Assembly (NCBI GenBank): GCA_963772845.1
Contig: CAVYYW010000014.1
Location: forward strand, 930,001 to 994,000
Origin: CAVYYW01 sp963772845
GTDB lineage: Bacteria; Bacillota; Bacilli; Bacillales; Sporolactobacillaceae
DNA: 64,000 nucleotides
Reading direction: 5' to 3'
Position 1 is the stretch's first letter, and each line of letters opens with the position of its first letter. A program made the position numbers and the translations under genes. The notes under the pieces were generated by a model. The model was not told where the DNA came from. It saw nothing but the letters and a program-made list of their open reading frames with translations, and ran no database searches. This document shows, in pieces, positions 9,636 through 18,166 of this stretch.

Positions 9636-9893
9636 TTGAATTCATCCCATCCCCAGCTGCAGGAAGCAAAAAAATATATTAATGAAGCCATGAAAGCTTT
9701 GGAATCTGTCACCACACCAAATACCAGCCATGAAATTTTGGCTACTCAAGCCCTTCAAAAAGCCCAGCAAGCGATTACTTCACTAAAAAGCTCGCTTGAT
9801 CCCTCTGAAAAAAAAGAAGCTGAAAAAACCGAACAGTCTCTGCTTAAAGCTAAACAGGCGCTTCTGGAATCTGAATTAAATAATAACAAATAA
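9636..9893 (+). CDS. Hypothetical small helical protein
   Basis: This frame encodes about 85 residues rich in Ala, Lys, Gln and Glu, with no Cys or Trp and no membrane segment; it should be fully helical. The sequence has no ATG start. A TTG at 9636 sits 8 bases after GAGGAAG and is the best start; a GTG at 9627 overlaps that site. Codon use looks typical, which supports a real gene. A weak hairpin AACCCG/CGGGTT follows at 9892-9921. I do not recognise the family. Confidence 0.55.
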   Translation: MNSSHPQLQEAKKYINEAMKALESVTTPNTSHEILATQALQKAQQAITSLKSSLDPSEKKEAEKTEQSLLKAKQALLESELNNNK

Positions 9894-9997
9894 CCCGAAA
9901 AGCTATTTAGCCTTCCGGGTTAATTAATTTCGCTTAATGAATCCATTTCAAAATTGCTCATTTTCCAGCAATCGCTGAAGAGTCTACTAAAGAAGTC

Positions 9998-10640
9998 TTT
10001 TTCACTGCGGGCCGAGCTTTGGAAAGTTCTCGCTTGCCGTTTATGCGGGCACTGAAGGTCTCGTCTGGTTTAGAAGTTGTTGTTGATTTCCGCTCTGGGC
10101 TGCTCGCTTTCCACGGGCACGGCCTCAGCTAACTTTGGCATAGTTTCTTTGGACACCAAAGTGGATCTTCGGACGCGTGCTATTTCCGTAGGAGTCTCGC
10201 GCCCGCCGCTTCAATCAACGTCATGTGATGGACTTGAGAAGTCAATTTTGGCTATTGTCGTCCTGTCTTCTATACACCTGTGGCAGAACTGTCGACCGAG
10301 CAAATAATAGACTTTTTGAGTGGCTCCTCGCTGATTCCGTAGGACTTGTAATAACATCTTCGCTTTTACATTGCACGAAGAAAATGCGTAGAAACCATTG
10401 GAAATTCCATGCTGCTAAAAGAATCTCGGGAGGGTTACATTTTTTAATGAAACATTGAGTATAGAGAAGTTTCAAACTTTCCCGGCAACAAACACGTTGA
10501 TTGAAGCGAGCAGCTTAGAGCGAAATCAACAACCACGATACAGCAGTCGACTTTTTCAGTAGCCTCATTAGCGTTCCAAGAGAGACCCCGCAGCGGCACT
10601 TTGATTAAATCATGAGGAGGCTCGCGGAACGCCTTCAGAA
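9998..10640. repeat. Dispersed intergenic repeat, copy A (inverted pair)
   Basis: This gene-free stretch shares long identical blocks with copies at 16055-16330 and 55540-56060. A 32-base block (10008-10039) recurs at 55668-55699. The block GCACGCGTCCGAAGATCC and following bases are here in inverse orientation at 10156-10180. The right half (10480-10600) resembles copy B in direct orientation, so copy A consists of two repeat arms pointing in opposite ways. Short open frames inside it are not convincing. Confidence 0.8.
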
Positions 10641-10765
10641 AACGCCCCTCTAAAGAACAAATCAAAATTGTTCGGATAGAAATTAACTTATTTATTTATA
10701 AAATTGATTCAATGAATGAGCGAATCAACAATAATAAAACTAACTTGAAATTTTATAAGATAGAA

Positions 10766-11607
10766 TCAAACACTCTGTAAGCGAATGGTCTCCTCAAATG
10801 CGTTCTGAAGCTTGCCGGTTACATCCCTCTTTTTTTACTGTTTACCGGCGTTCCGTCAATTTGAACCACAGGCACAATTTCCATGGTTGTACTTGAAACA
10901 AAAACTTCCTCTGCGTTCATAAGTGTGTCGATCGTAAATGGCTGTTCCAATACTGGTATATCCAGTTTTGTTGCCAATTCAATGATTTTTTGACGTGTCA
11001 TGCCGTTCAAAATCAAGTGTGTGGCAGGGTGTGTAATAAGCTTGCCATCCGAGACTATGAACACATTCGTTGAACTGCCTTCTGTAATCGTCCCATCTCG
11101 ATGAAGGACCGCCTCGCCGTGCCCCTCCTCAGCTGCTTCTTGTTTTAATAGAACATTGCCTAATAAATTCAGGCTCTTAATATCGCATCTGAGCCAGCGG
11201 ATATCATCCGAAAGCTTGACTGTTATACCGTTTTCCATCTTTTCAACCGGTCTTGTAACTTCTTTCGTATAACCCGTCAAAACACTGGATGGGTTTTCAG
11301 GGAATAAATGGTTTCTTGGAGCGCTTCCACGGGTGATTTGCAAATAAACAATACCTTCATTTAATCCGCATTGATCGATTAAATCTTTAATATTTTTTGT
11401 CATTATCTCGCGGCTGCATGGCCAGCTGAGCCTTATTTCATCGGCGCTCCTTTGTAAACGGTCTAAATGCTCTTCAAGCATAAAACTTTTGCCATTATAA
11501 AAACGTATCACTTCATAAATACCATCTCCGAATTGGTATCCTCGGTCTTCTATACTTATAGAGATCTCTTCTTCTTTACTGATAAGCTTTTCATTATAAA
11601 TAAACAT
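10766..11607 (-). pseudogene. dat: D-amino-acid transaminase (frameshift close to the 3' end)
   Basis: The class IV aminotransferase fold is clear: GYQFGDGIYEV near residue 23, the active-site Lys in DIKSLNLLGN, and EGSSTNVF before the C-terminus. Family members make D-glutamate and D-alanine from alpha-keto acids with PLP, for peptidoglycan. The unshifted frame stops after 262 residues. Adding one base at the 7-base run 10830-10836 (or in the neighbouring three-base run) restores DVTGKLQNAFEETIRLQSV and the normal length of about 280, ending at 10766. A CAGGAGG site precedes the ATG. The loss of about 20 residues may be a sequencing error. Confidence 0.82.
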
Positions 11608-11745
11608 TTAACAGCCTCCTGTATGTATACACTAGAGTTATGCAGATATTAATCAGTATAAAGGATTGTTCTTTAAGGTTCCAATGTATTTAATATATTT
11701 TTTATATTCATAATTGTCTTATTTTTATCAATATGGAAAAAATAG

Positions 11746-11774
11746 TTTACTTTTAAAATATTACTTATTAAAAT
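11746..11774 (+). promoter_or_regulatory. SigA-type promoter of the lipoprotein gene
   Basis: TTTACT (11746-11751) and TAAAAT (11769-11774) are 17 bases apart in a very AT-rich stretch just upstream of the lipoprotein gene. Confidence 0.5.
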
Positions 11775-11815
11775 AGAAATGGGCATTCTATAAACATACA
11801 TAGGGGGTTAATTAA

Positions 11816-12391
11816 TTGAAATTTAAAGGATTTTTATTGATCATTGCAAGCCTTGTTATGGTAATCGGGCTAAGCGCATGTGGATCAAGCCAAAGCTCAT
11901 CTAAAGACAGCGGTTCAAAACAAACATCTTCTAAAGAAGATAAACAAGCAAAACAGGCACTTTTAACACAATATGAAGCGAACCTTCAAACGGCAATTAG
12001 ATTAGCATACACACCATTTAACAACTTAACAGCTATGCTTAACCAGCCGACTTTCGATGCATCTGCAGCTAAACAAACGGCTCAGCAAGCTGAAAAAGCA
12101 AATCAAGATCTCAAAGATCAATTGTCTAAACTTAGCATGCCTAAAGGATTTTCAAAGGATACAAAATCAAAATTAAATTCAGCTTTAGCTGATCTTCAAA
12201 CATCTTTTGACAAGAGAAGTGAAGCTGTAAAGTCTGTTGAAAATGTCAAAACTGCGGATGATCTTAAAACGCAGCTGGCAGCTGTGGATAAAGCAGGAAC
12301 AGACTCTTACAAATCGTTTATGGATAAAGCAAACGCTGTCAATAAATCAATGGGTCTGATCGAAACAGATTACACTCAAGAGCTTCAATAA
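11816..12391 (+). CDS. Secreted lipoprotein of unknown function
   Basis: The 191-residue protein starts at a TTG after a TAGGGGG site. It has a typical lipoprotein signal: MKFKG, a hydrophobic core, and the lipobox LSAC with Cys near residue 22. A Ser/Lys-rich linker follows, then a helical, charged domain with no further Cys. It should be anchored to the outer face of the membrane after diacylglyceryl transfer. I do not recognise the soluble domain; it resembles helical-bundle domains of other Bacillus lipoproteins only in composition. Confidence 0.75.
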   Translation: MKFKGFLLIIASLVMVIGLSACGSSQSSSKDSGSKQTSSKEDKQAKQALLTQYEANLQTAIRLAYTPFNNLTAMLNQPTFDASAAKQTAQQAEKANQDLKDQLSKLSMPKGFSKDTKSKLNSALADLQTSFDKRSEAVKSVENVKTADDLKTQLAAVDKAGTDSYKSFMDKANAVNKSMGLIETDYTQELQ

Positions 12392-12406
12392 TAACCGCAT
12401 CACTTA

Positions 12407-12439
12407 AAGCCCTTAGGGAAGCCCTCCCTAAGGGCTTTT
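12407..12439 (+). terminator. Intrinsic terminator after the lipoprotein gene
   Basis: A 13-bp stem AAGCCCTTAGGGA/TCCCTAAGGGCTT with a 5-base loop is followed by TTTT. Confidence 0.9.
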
Positions 12440-12477
12440 CTACACGAATTTTCATTATATCCCCTGGGAAAAACAGC

Positions 12478-12513
12478 AAATCGACCGCAGTTTGCACTGC
12501 GGTCGATTTGTTT
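12478..12513 (-). terminator. Intrinsic terminator after the SDR gene
   Basis: A 14-bp perfect stem (AAATCGACCGCAGT and its complement) with a 4-base loop lies 38 bases downstream of the SDR stop codon. Confidence 0.8.
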
Positions 12514-12550
12514 ATAATAATATCGTATTTAAATTAAAGATAATATAATA

Positions 12551-13318
12551 TTAAAAACCAAACACAGTCATCCCGCCATCAACAAATAAGGTCTGGCCTG
12601 TTACATAGCTAGAAGCATCACTTGTTAAAAATAAAGCGGGTCCTATTAGTTCTTCAATGTTTCCTACCCTCTTCATTGGGGTTTGAGCAAGGATTTCGTT
12701 ATGGTAGGTTTCATCCTTTAATAATTTCTCAGTTAATGGTGTTTTAAAATACCATGGCCCAATCGCATTGATTCGAATATCATATTTAGACCATTCAAGA
12801 GCGAGTGTCTTAGTCATTTGAATAAGTGCAGCTTTTGTTGCTCCATATACAACACCTGTCCGTAAAGCAACATGACCTGCCACAGAAGAAACATTTAAAA
12901 TAGTGCCTCCACCATTATCTTTCATAATTTTTGCGGTTTCCTGAGAAACCATGAAGGCAGATTTTAAATTCGTCGACATAATCAGATCCCATTCTTCTTC
13001 TGAGACCTCAAGAGCAGGTGTTCGGATGTTCATTCCTGCGTTATTAATTAATACATCAACTTTCGGGAACTCTGCCTTTACTTTTCGCATAAGTTCAGCA
13101 ACTTCGGAATGCCTGGTTAAATCTGCTGAAATTCCGAAACCCTTCCTGCCCGTTTCTTCAACAAGTTCAACGGTTTTATCAATATCTTCCTGTGTCCTGG
13201 AGACCACAATGACATCTGCTCCTGCTTCGGCGAGAGCAACGGCTAGCGTCCTGCCAATCCCTCTTCCCCCTCCTGTTACAATAGCGACTTTTTCTTTTAA
13301 ATGAAACGATGGCAGCAT
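12551..13318 (-). CDS. SDR family NAD(P)-dependent oxidoreductase
   Basis: This classical short-chain dehydrogenase has about 255 residues. The cofactor motif TGGGRGIG is near residue 16, NNAG near 91, the catalytic Ser in NVSSVAG, and YGATK with the Tyr/Lys pair. The C-terminus ends VDGGMTVFGF. The overall pattern resembles gluconate 5-dehydrogenase and related sugar-acid dehydrogenases, but the substrate cannot be assigned. GGAGG with a 7-base spacer favours the second ATG (13318). Confidence 0.8.
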   Translation of the reverse strand: MLPSFHLKEKVAIVTGGGRGIGRTLAVALAEAGADVIVVSRTQEDIDKTVELVEETGRKGFGISADLTRHSEVAELMRKVKAEFPKVDVLINNAGMNIRTPALEVSEEEWDLIMSTNLKSAFMVSQETAKIMKDNGGGTILNVSSVAGHVALRTGVVYGATKAALIQMTKTLALEWSKYDIRINAIGPWYFKTPLTEKLLKDETYHNEILAQTPMKRVGNIEELIGPALFLTSDASSYVTGQTLFVDGGMTVFGF

Positions 13319-13359
13319 CATAAATCCTCCATTTAAGTGTTATTTATTCCCGTTATGCA

Positions 13360-14163
13360 TCAGTTATTTACTGAAGCTGCGGTTGTTTGCTGAATGGTTT
13401 GGTATAACCGATTCGACAGCAGGCTGTAACCTTTCGGGTTAGGGTGAAAATGATCTTTATATAAAAGTTCGTCCGTATGGTTATGGAAAATATCACTCGT
13501 TGCAATGAAATACGTATTGCCATCCTGATCCGCGACCTGCTGAATCGACTGGTTCCACTCCTCAAGAATTGCAGAAAACTTGCCGTCCAACCCAGCCACA
13601 TAATTTTCAAATGGATTATAAAGACCAAAATAATAAATGGTAGCATTCGGATTAAGGGCTCTGATTTTCTCAAAAATATTTTGAAGATTTGAGGTGAACG
13701 TTTTTTTAGGTTTCGTGAAATCGCTTTTGTTTAAATCCAAAAAGTTTTCTTTAAGCACATCCACAAGATCATTGCCGCCGATTGTCATAAATATAAAATC
13801 TGACTGAGAAATCGATTCCTTTACTTTTTTCTTTTTCAGTACGTCTAGCAGATCTTTGCTCGTATCGCCTGTCACACCGTAGTCTGAAAAGGTTACATTT
13901 GAAACGGAAGACATCGTCTTAAGTTTTTGAGAGGTCAGGCCCGCATAACCTTGTTGGTCAATGTCTCCTACTCCTTTGGTTAAAGAATCCCCAATGCCAG
14001 TAATATTCAGAGGCATTTGCTTTGGAGGCAGGACTGTATGCACATCAGCGAATTCCGGACCATGGCTCACAGAGCGCTGATGGACAATAAAATAAATGGC
14101 ACCGGAGATCACCAAAACAGCAGCCAGAATCATAGATAAATAGACTCTTTTTTTCTTTTTCAA
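13360..14163 (-). CDS. Membrane-anchored SGNH/GDSL-type esterase (YpmR-like)
   Basis: The protein (267 residues from the TTG at 14163) starts with a lysine cluster and one hydrophobic helix, a signal anchor. The SGNH blocks follow: GDSLTKGVGD with the nucleophile Ser, GGND, and near the C-terminus DHFHPNPKGY with the Asp-x-x-His pair. The enzyme should act outside the cell on an ester, possibly of lipids or wall polymers. A longer frame back to 14211 would overlap the upstream gene and lacks a ribosome site, so the TTG preceded by GAGGGTG is preferred. Confidence 0.8.
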   Translation of the reverse strand: MKKKKRVYLSMILAAVLVISGAIYFIVHQRSVSHGPEFADVHTVLPPKQMPLNITGIGDSLTKGVGDIDQQGYAGLTSQKLKTMSSVSNVTFSDYGVTGDTSKDLLDVLKKKKVKESISQSDFIFMTIGGNDLVDVLKENFLDLNKSDFTKPKKTFTSNLQNIFEKIRALNPNATIYYFGLYNPFENYVAGLDGKFSAILEEWNQSIQQVADQDGNTYFIATSDIFHNHTDELLYKDHFHPNPKGYSLLSNRLYQTIQQTTAASVNN

Positions 14164-14189
14164 TATTATCACACCCTCATTCGCCCAGA

Positions 14190-14714
14190 TCAGCTTTCTG
14201 CATACCACCAATTCAAGGCTTCTGTCTCTATTTTTTTAACAGCGGCATTCTTACCAGCTATATAACTATCAATATCATCCGGATAGGCAGCAGCGAGTTC
14301 TTCCTTTAAGTTCCCATAAAAAGCAGCGATATCAGGATGCGTATTTAAAAAGTCCCGAAAAGCTAAATGACGCAGCACATCATCTGATTCTGTTCTAAAG
14401 ATATGAAGATGCACCGAATGATAAAGGCCATCCTGTTTTACAAAATATCGGCGGCCTTTAATTCCGTTCTCCCCTTTTGCTGAATAACCCTTTAATTCAA
14501 GCTCATGATTTTTGCTGTCAGCTTGTCCCAGGTCTTCAATCTCACCAAGGATGTCTATGATAGGTTTTGCGCTTAAACCTTCAACCGATGTGCTCCCAAT
14601 GTGGTGGAGCTGAATGGGAACGGGCTGAAAAATATTTTTAATACGGTTGGCCTCCTCTGCGTATAAACGCGGCCACTTCTCGTCATATTCAGTAACGATA
14701 ACGTGTCTGTTCAT
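14190..14714 (-). CDS. GrpB family protein (predicted nucleotidyltransferase)
   Basis: The 174-residue protein matches the GrpB/UPF0157 family. It has the N-terminal VTEYDEKWPRLY block, HIGSTSVEGLSAKPIIDI with the nucleotidyltransferase-like GS and D-x-D-type residues, and a C-terminal helical part. The family is related to polymerase beta-type nucleotidyltransferases, but no substrate is known. The start overlaps the stop of the upstream YneQ-like gene by 4 bases, so the two are translationally coupled. Confidence 0.82.
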   Translation of the reverse strand: MNRHVIVTEYDEKWPRLYAEEANRIKNIFQPVPIQLHHIGSTSVEGLSAKPIIDILGEIEDLGQADSKNHELELKGYSAKGENGIKGRRYFVKQDGLYHSVHLHIFRTESDDVLRHLAFRDFLNTHPDIAAFYGNLKEELAAAYPDDIDSYIAGKNAAVKKIETEALNWWYAES

Positions 14715-15043
14715 AGTTTCTCTCCTTTACAGCTTGCTGGATTAACTAAATGAAATCGTTCTATATGATCCTGAAACCCTTCAGAAACTAGAATTTTTGA
14801 TTGTCTTTCTCCTAATATATCAAAATGAGGATAGCCTGCTTTATGATCAATCCACTCGGGATTTAAACGGTATTTGCGCCCCCATTGAATCAGCTTCTTT
14901 ATATTATTGCAGCCGACCTTCGTTACCGAATGGTACTCAGGAAATCGTGGATCATACCAAAAGTGTGTTAAAAAAGCTATTTCCTCATTTTTCACTTTTT
15001 CTTTCCACAAATTTAATTCTCTTCTTTTTAAACCAAATGCCAT
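14711..15043 (-). CDS. YneQ-like conserved protein
   Basis: The 110-residue soluble protein contains LTHFWYDPRFP, VTKVGCNNIKKL and a GYPHFD block. I recall these features from YneQ of Bacillus, a conserved protein without known function. One conserved Cys and several His residues are present. It is the first gene of a short operon with the GrpB-family gene and probably the GDSL esterase. Confidence 0.6.
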   Translation of the reverse strand: MAFGLKRRELNLWKEKVKNEEIAFLTHFWYDPRFPEYHSVTKVGCNNIKKLIQWGRKYRLNPEWIDHKAGYPHFDILGERQSKILVSEGFQDHIERFHLVNPASCKGEKL

Positions 15044-15137
15044 ATCGTTTTACCTGCCTTCAAATGGTACTATTACTATCTTCATTTTAACATATTGAGT
15101 AGCCATCATGCCTTTATGGCTTATGCCACACAGGATA

Positions 15138-15174
15138 AAAAAAGATAAGCAGCGAATATCGCTGCTTATCTTTT
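15138..15174 (-). terminator. Intrinsic terminator overlapping the end of the FbpB-like gene
   Basis: The stem AAAGATAAGCAGCG/CGCTGCTTATCTTT has a 5-base loop, and its right arm contains the stop codon of the small gene. A and T runs flank it. Confidence 0.85.
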
Positions 15175-15285
15175 AAGTATTTTGTTTTCGATTTTATTCT
15201 CGATTTTTTCCATTTCAGCTGGATTCTTTATAACATCTTCTTTATTTTTTTTGATTAATTCCTGATAACTTGGTTTTTTCTTCAT
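15166..15285 (-). CDS. FbpB-like small basic protein
   Basis: This 39-residue frame begins MKKKPSYQELIKKN and ends ENKIENKILKR. It matches the pattern of the FbpB (Fur-regulated basic protein B) family: short, basic, helical, with an EL-x(2)-NK-type core. An AAGGGTG site lies before the ATG and a strong terminator overlaps the stop, so it is a compact single-gene unit. In Bacillus, FbpB works as a protein partner of the iron-sparing sRNA FsrA. No Fur box is evident here; instead a GTGTA-G-TACAC palindrome sits about 20 bases upstream of the start. Confidence 0.6.
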   Translation of the reverse strand: MKKKPSYQELIKKNKEDVIKNPAEMEKIENKIENKILKR

Positions 15286-15360
15286 GTGTATCACACCCTT
15301 CCTATTTAGTGTACTACACATTTTTCCCGATTTTTCTTAATTTTATGTCATTTTTATGAA

Positions 15361-15891
15361 TTATTTTTTTAATAGTGCGAACATTAGCAAGTCAACAAAT
15401 TGATTGTTCCAGTTTTCGCTCTCTTTAAGCCTTCCTTCATAGTCGAATCCCATATGCTTAACCAGCGCAAGTGCCCGGCTGTTATCCGGAAGAATTCGTG
15501 CCTCGATCCTGTGAAGCCCAAGTTGTTCAAACCCATAAGAAATCAAAAGCCTTCCTGATTCTGTCCCCACCCTTTTTCCCCACACACTTCTGTCCAGCTC
15601 CCCTCCGATCTCTGCTTTACGATGAAAAAGATCCACTTTATGAAAACCCGCTGTGCCATAAAATAGCTGAGTTTGTTTATCCACGATCGCGAGTCTTATG
15701 GCAGTATTATTTTCAGGTTGATAAAAACGGACTAAATCATAGGCCTCTTGAACACTGCCCATCACGTGCCCCCCGTCCACAGACATTGTCTGAGGGTCGG
15801 AAAACAGCTTATAAACAGCCGGAACATCTTCGAATGTTAAATGCCTTAAAAATACATGCTGCCCTGTGATAAGTGGTCTTTGCTGCGCCAT
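15361..15891 (-). CDS. GNAT family N-acetyltransferase (RimJ/RimL type)
   Basis: The 176-residue protein has the N-terminal LITGQHVFLRHLTFEDVPAV block, a central AEIGGELDRSVWGKRVGTE acetyl-CoA region, and the C-terminal block HRIEARILPDNSRALALVKHMGF typical of the RimJ/RimL branch. It should acetylate the amino group of a protein N-terminus or a small amine, using acetyl-CoA. The substrate cannot be predicted. It stands alone. Confidence 0.8.
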   Translation of the reverse strand: MAQQRPLITGQHVFLRHLTFEDVPAVYKLFSDPQTMSVDGGHVMGSVQEAYDLVRFYQPENNTAIRLAIVDKQTQLFYGTAGFHKVDLFHRKAEIGGELDRSVWGKRVGTESGRLLISYGFEQLGLHRIEARILPDNSRALALVKHMGFDYEGRLKESENWNNQFVDLLMFALLKK

Positions 15892-16054
15892 ATTTTTTCC
15901 TCCTAAACTAATCTTTTGATTTATTTAAGCATTGCATAGTAAAAAAATTGAATTACTTTAAAAACATTCAAGATGCCTTGCCACTAAGGCCGAGCTGCAT
16001 GGTACAGTCGAGACGCCATGTAATTAGTTGTTAGCTGCGAAATAGCTATAGCCA

Positions 16055-16330
16055 ACATGACTTTTAAAGGGCACCATCTGACAATAAACACGTTGATTGA
16101 AACGGAGGGCGCGAGACTCCAACGGGACCAGCACGCGTCCGAAGATCCACTTTGGCGCACAAAGAAACCACGCCAAAGTTAGCTGAGGCCGTGCCCGTGG
16201 AAAGCGAGCAGACCAAAGTAGCAATCAACAACCACGACGACACCTTGGACTTTTCAGTGGAGTCATCAGCGTGACTAGGCGAGACCCCACAGCGTCACGC
16301 ACGCAAGGGAGATGGGCTAAGCGCGTTACA
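16055..16330. repeat. Dispersed intergenic repeat, copy B
   Basis: This single-orientation copy contains GCACGCGTCCGAAGATCC with the following CACTTTGG (16131-16155), GCCAAAGTTAGCTGAGGCCG with the following GTGCCC (from about 16170), and AATCAACAACCACGA. All recur in copies A and C. No gene is visible between 15892 and 16440. Confidence 0.8.
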
Positions 16331-16443
16331 TAGGAGACTTGCGGAATCCCCGTGAAAAGCGCGTTTCATTATTTATAAAAGCCCTTATTTTAAGGTATGG
16401 TTCTGATTGCTTTAAGGTACTAAATTTCAGTATCGTTACTTTT

Positions 16444-16588
16444 GTTTCGATATGTGAAACGTTATTTCATTATGTAAAATACACATCTGAATAATAACAA
16501 ATTATTTTAAATTTTAAGACTTTTTATTGAATATTAAGATTTTAATCCTATATAATGGAATTAGCGAATACAATTTCATCATATGAAA
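16444..16588 (+). promoter_or_regulatory. Promoter and three IclR-type operator palindromes of the lysine-degradation genes
   Basis: A SigA promoter is clear: TTGAAT at 16527-16532 and TATAAT at 16551-16556, 18 bases apart. Three related imperfect palindromes surround it: GTTTCGATATGTGAAAC (16444-16460), ATTTCATTATGTAAAAT (16464-16480) and TTTCATCATATGAAA (16574-16588). The shared pattern TTTC-N7-GAAA resembles sites of IclR-family regulators. The IclR-type gene at 19389 is the obvious candidate to bind them; this is inferred. Confidence 0.6.
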
Positions 16589-16638
16589 CGTTATTCAATC
16601 TTTTTGTAAGCGCGATCATTTTAAGCGGAGGGGTTTAA

Positions 16639-18135
16639 ATGAGTACAATGGAACAAGCATCTTATCTTAATTTTATTAACGGACAATGGCGACCTGCCAA
16701 GAGCGGCGAGTGGAGTGAAAATATTAATCCCGCTACTGGAGAAGTGATCGGCACATCAACCAAGTCAGACAATCAAGAGGTTGATGAGGCTGTTTTATCC
16801 GCAAAATCAGCTCAGCAGTCTTGGCGTTTAGTGCCTGCTCCTCAGCGCGGTGAATACCTTTACAGGATTGGAGAGCTTCTGAGAGGTAAGAAAGAAGAAC
16901 TGGCCCAGCTGCTGACGAAAGAAATGGGAAAGGTTATTGATGAAGCGCGGGGTGAAGTCCAGGAAGCGATCGATATGGCTTATTATATGGGAGGAGAAGG
17001 CCGCAGACTTTTTGGGCAGACCACGCCCTCTGAACTTCCCGATAAGCACGCCATGAGTATTCGTGTTCCGGTAGGAGTTGCCGGGCTCATCACTCCATGG
17101 AACTTTCCTATTGCAATTGCCAGTTGGAAAATATTCCCCGCTATTGTTGGGGGAAATACCGTGGTTTGGAAACCCGCTTCTGATACCCCTGCTCTCGCAT
17201 TTGAGTTCGTAAAAATCTTTGAAGAAGCTGGACTACCTAAAGGTGTTGTAAATCTCGTTTTCGGGTCTGGAGGCACAGTCGGCAAAGCGTTGGTTGAGCA
17301 TCCTGATATCGATATTATTTCTTTTACAGGTTCCACGGAGGTTGGTGCAGGTATATCAGGCCGAGCAAGCCAGCTTTTAAAAAGAGTTTCGCTTGAGATG
17401 GGCGGCAAAAATGCCATTTTGATTATGGAGGACGCCGATCTCGATCTTGCTGTCGATGGCATCATTTGGAGTGCCTTCGGAACAGCCGGTCAACGCTGTA
17501 CAGCCACCAGCCGGGTAATCGTTCATCATTCTGTTAAACAAGAACTAGAAAACCGTTTACTGAAACGCATCGGTTCTCTTAGAATCGGTGATGGCCTTGA
17601 AAACTCGACAGATATTGGTCCGGTTATTAATAAAAGAGCCCTGGAGCAAATCGATGCGTTTGTTAAAATTGGAAAAGATGAAGGCGCTGTATTATTATCT
17701 GGGGGTAGAATCGCTTCAGAAGGACCCCTTTCAAAAGGTTATTATTTTGAACCCACTGTGTTTACCGATGTCTCAAGAAAGATGCGTATAGCTAAAGAAG
17801 AAATTTTCGGTCCGGTTCTGTCTATTATAGCTGTAAACAGCCTTGAAGAAGCAATCGAGGTTAACAATGAAGTGAAGTATGGATTATCCAGTGCCATTTT
17901 TACGAATGATACGACGGCAACATTTAAAGCAATAAGAGATTTGGATACAGGAATCGTATATATCAATGCAGGAACAACAGGCGCTGAAATTCATTTACCG
18001 TTTGGCGGGACCAAGCAGACAGGAAATGGACACCGCGACTCAGGTGAGGCTGCTTTGGATGTATTTACTGAATGGCGAAGTGTTTATGTAGATTACAGCA
18101 ACCGGCTTCAGAGAGCACAAATCGACAACAATTAG
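16639..18135 (+). CDS. Aldehyde dehydrogenase, probable 2-aminoadipate 6-semialdehyde dehydrogenase
   Basis: The 498-residue enzyme is a complete NAD(P)-dependent aldehyde dehydrogenase. TPWNFPIAI is near residue 153, the FTGSTEVG cofactor block, the general base in LEMGGKNA, the catalytic Cys in GTAGQRC, and EEIFGPV. The INAGTTGAEIHLPFGGTKQT end resembles aldehyde dehydrogenases acting on amino-acid semialdehydes. It lies 31 bases before a lysine 6-dehydrogenase gene, whose product is 2-aminoadipate 6-semialdehyde. The two together would turn lysine into 2-aminoadipate. Family assignment is firm; the substrate rests on context. Confidence 0.8.
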   Translation: MSTMEQASYLNFINGQWRPAKSGEWSENINPATGEVIGTSTKSDNQEVDEAVLSAKSAQQSWRLVPAPQRGEYLYRIGELLRGKKEELAQLLTKEMGKVIDEARGEVQEAIDMAYYMGGEGRRLFGQTTPSELPDKHAMSIRVPVGVAGLITPWNFPIAIASWKIFPAIVGGNTVVWKPASDTPALAFEFVKIFEEAGLPKGVVNLVFGSGGTVGKALVEHPDIDIISFTGSTEVGAGISGRASQLLKRVSLEMGGKNAILIMEDADLDLAVDGIIWSAFGTAGQRCTATSRVIVHHSVKQELENRLLKRIGSLRIGDGLENSTDIGPVINKRALEQIDAFVKIGKDEGAVLLSGGRIASEGPLSKGYYFEPTVFTDVSRKMRIAKEEIFGPVLSIIAVNSLEEAIEVNNEVKYGLSSAIFTNDTTATFKAIRDLDTGIVYINAGTTGAEIHLPFGGTKQTGNGHRDSGEAALDVFTEWRSVYVDYSNRLQRAQIDNN

Positions 18136-18166
18136 TCTGGAAAATTCTTTTCAGGGGGTATGAAAA

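Noticed and set aside
10242..10475. Overlapping frames on both strands in repeat copy A as small proteins
   Set aside because: They lack start signals, and homologous blocks in copies B and C do not keep the frame.
15471..15869. 132-codon frame on the plus strand
   Set aside because: It is antisense to the intact GNAT acetyltransferase gene, which has clear family motifs.
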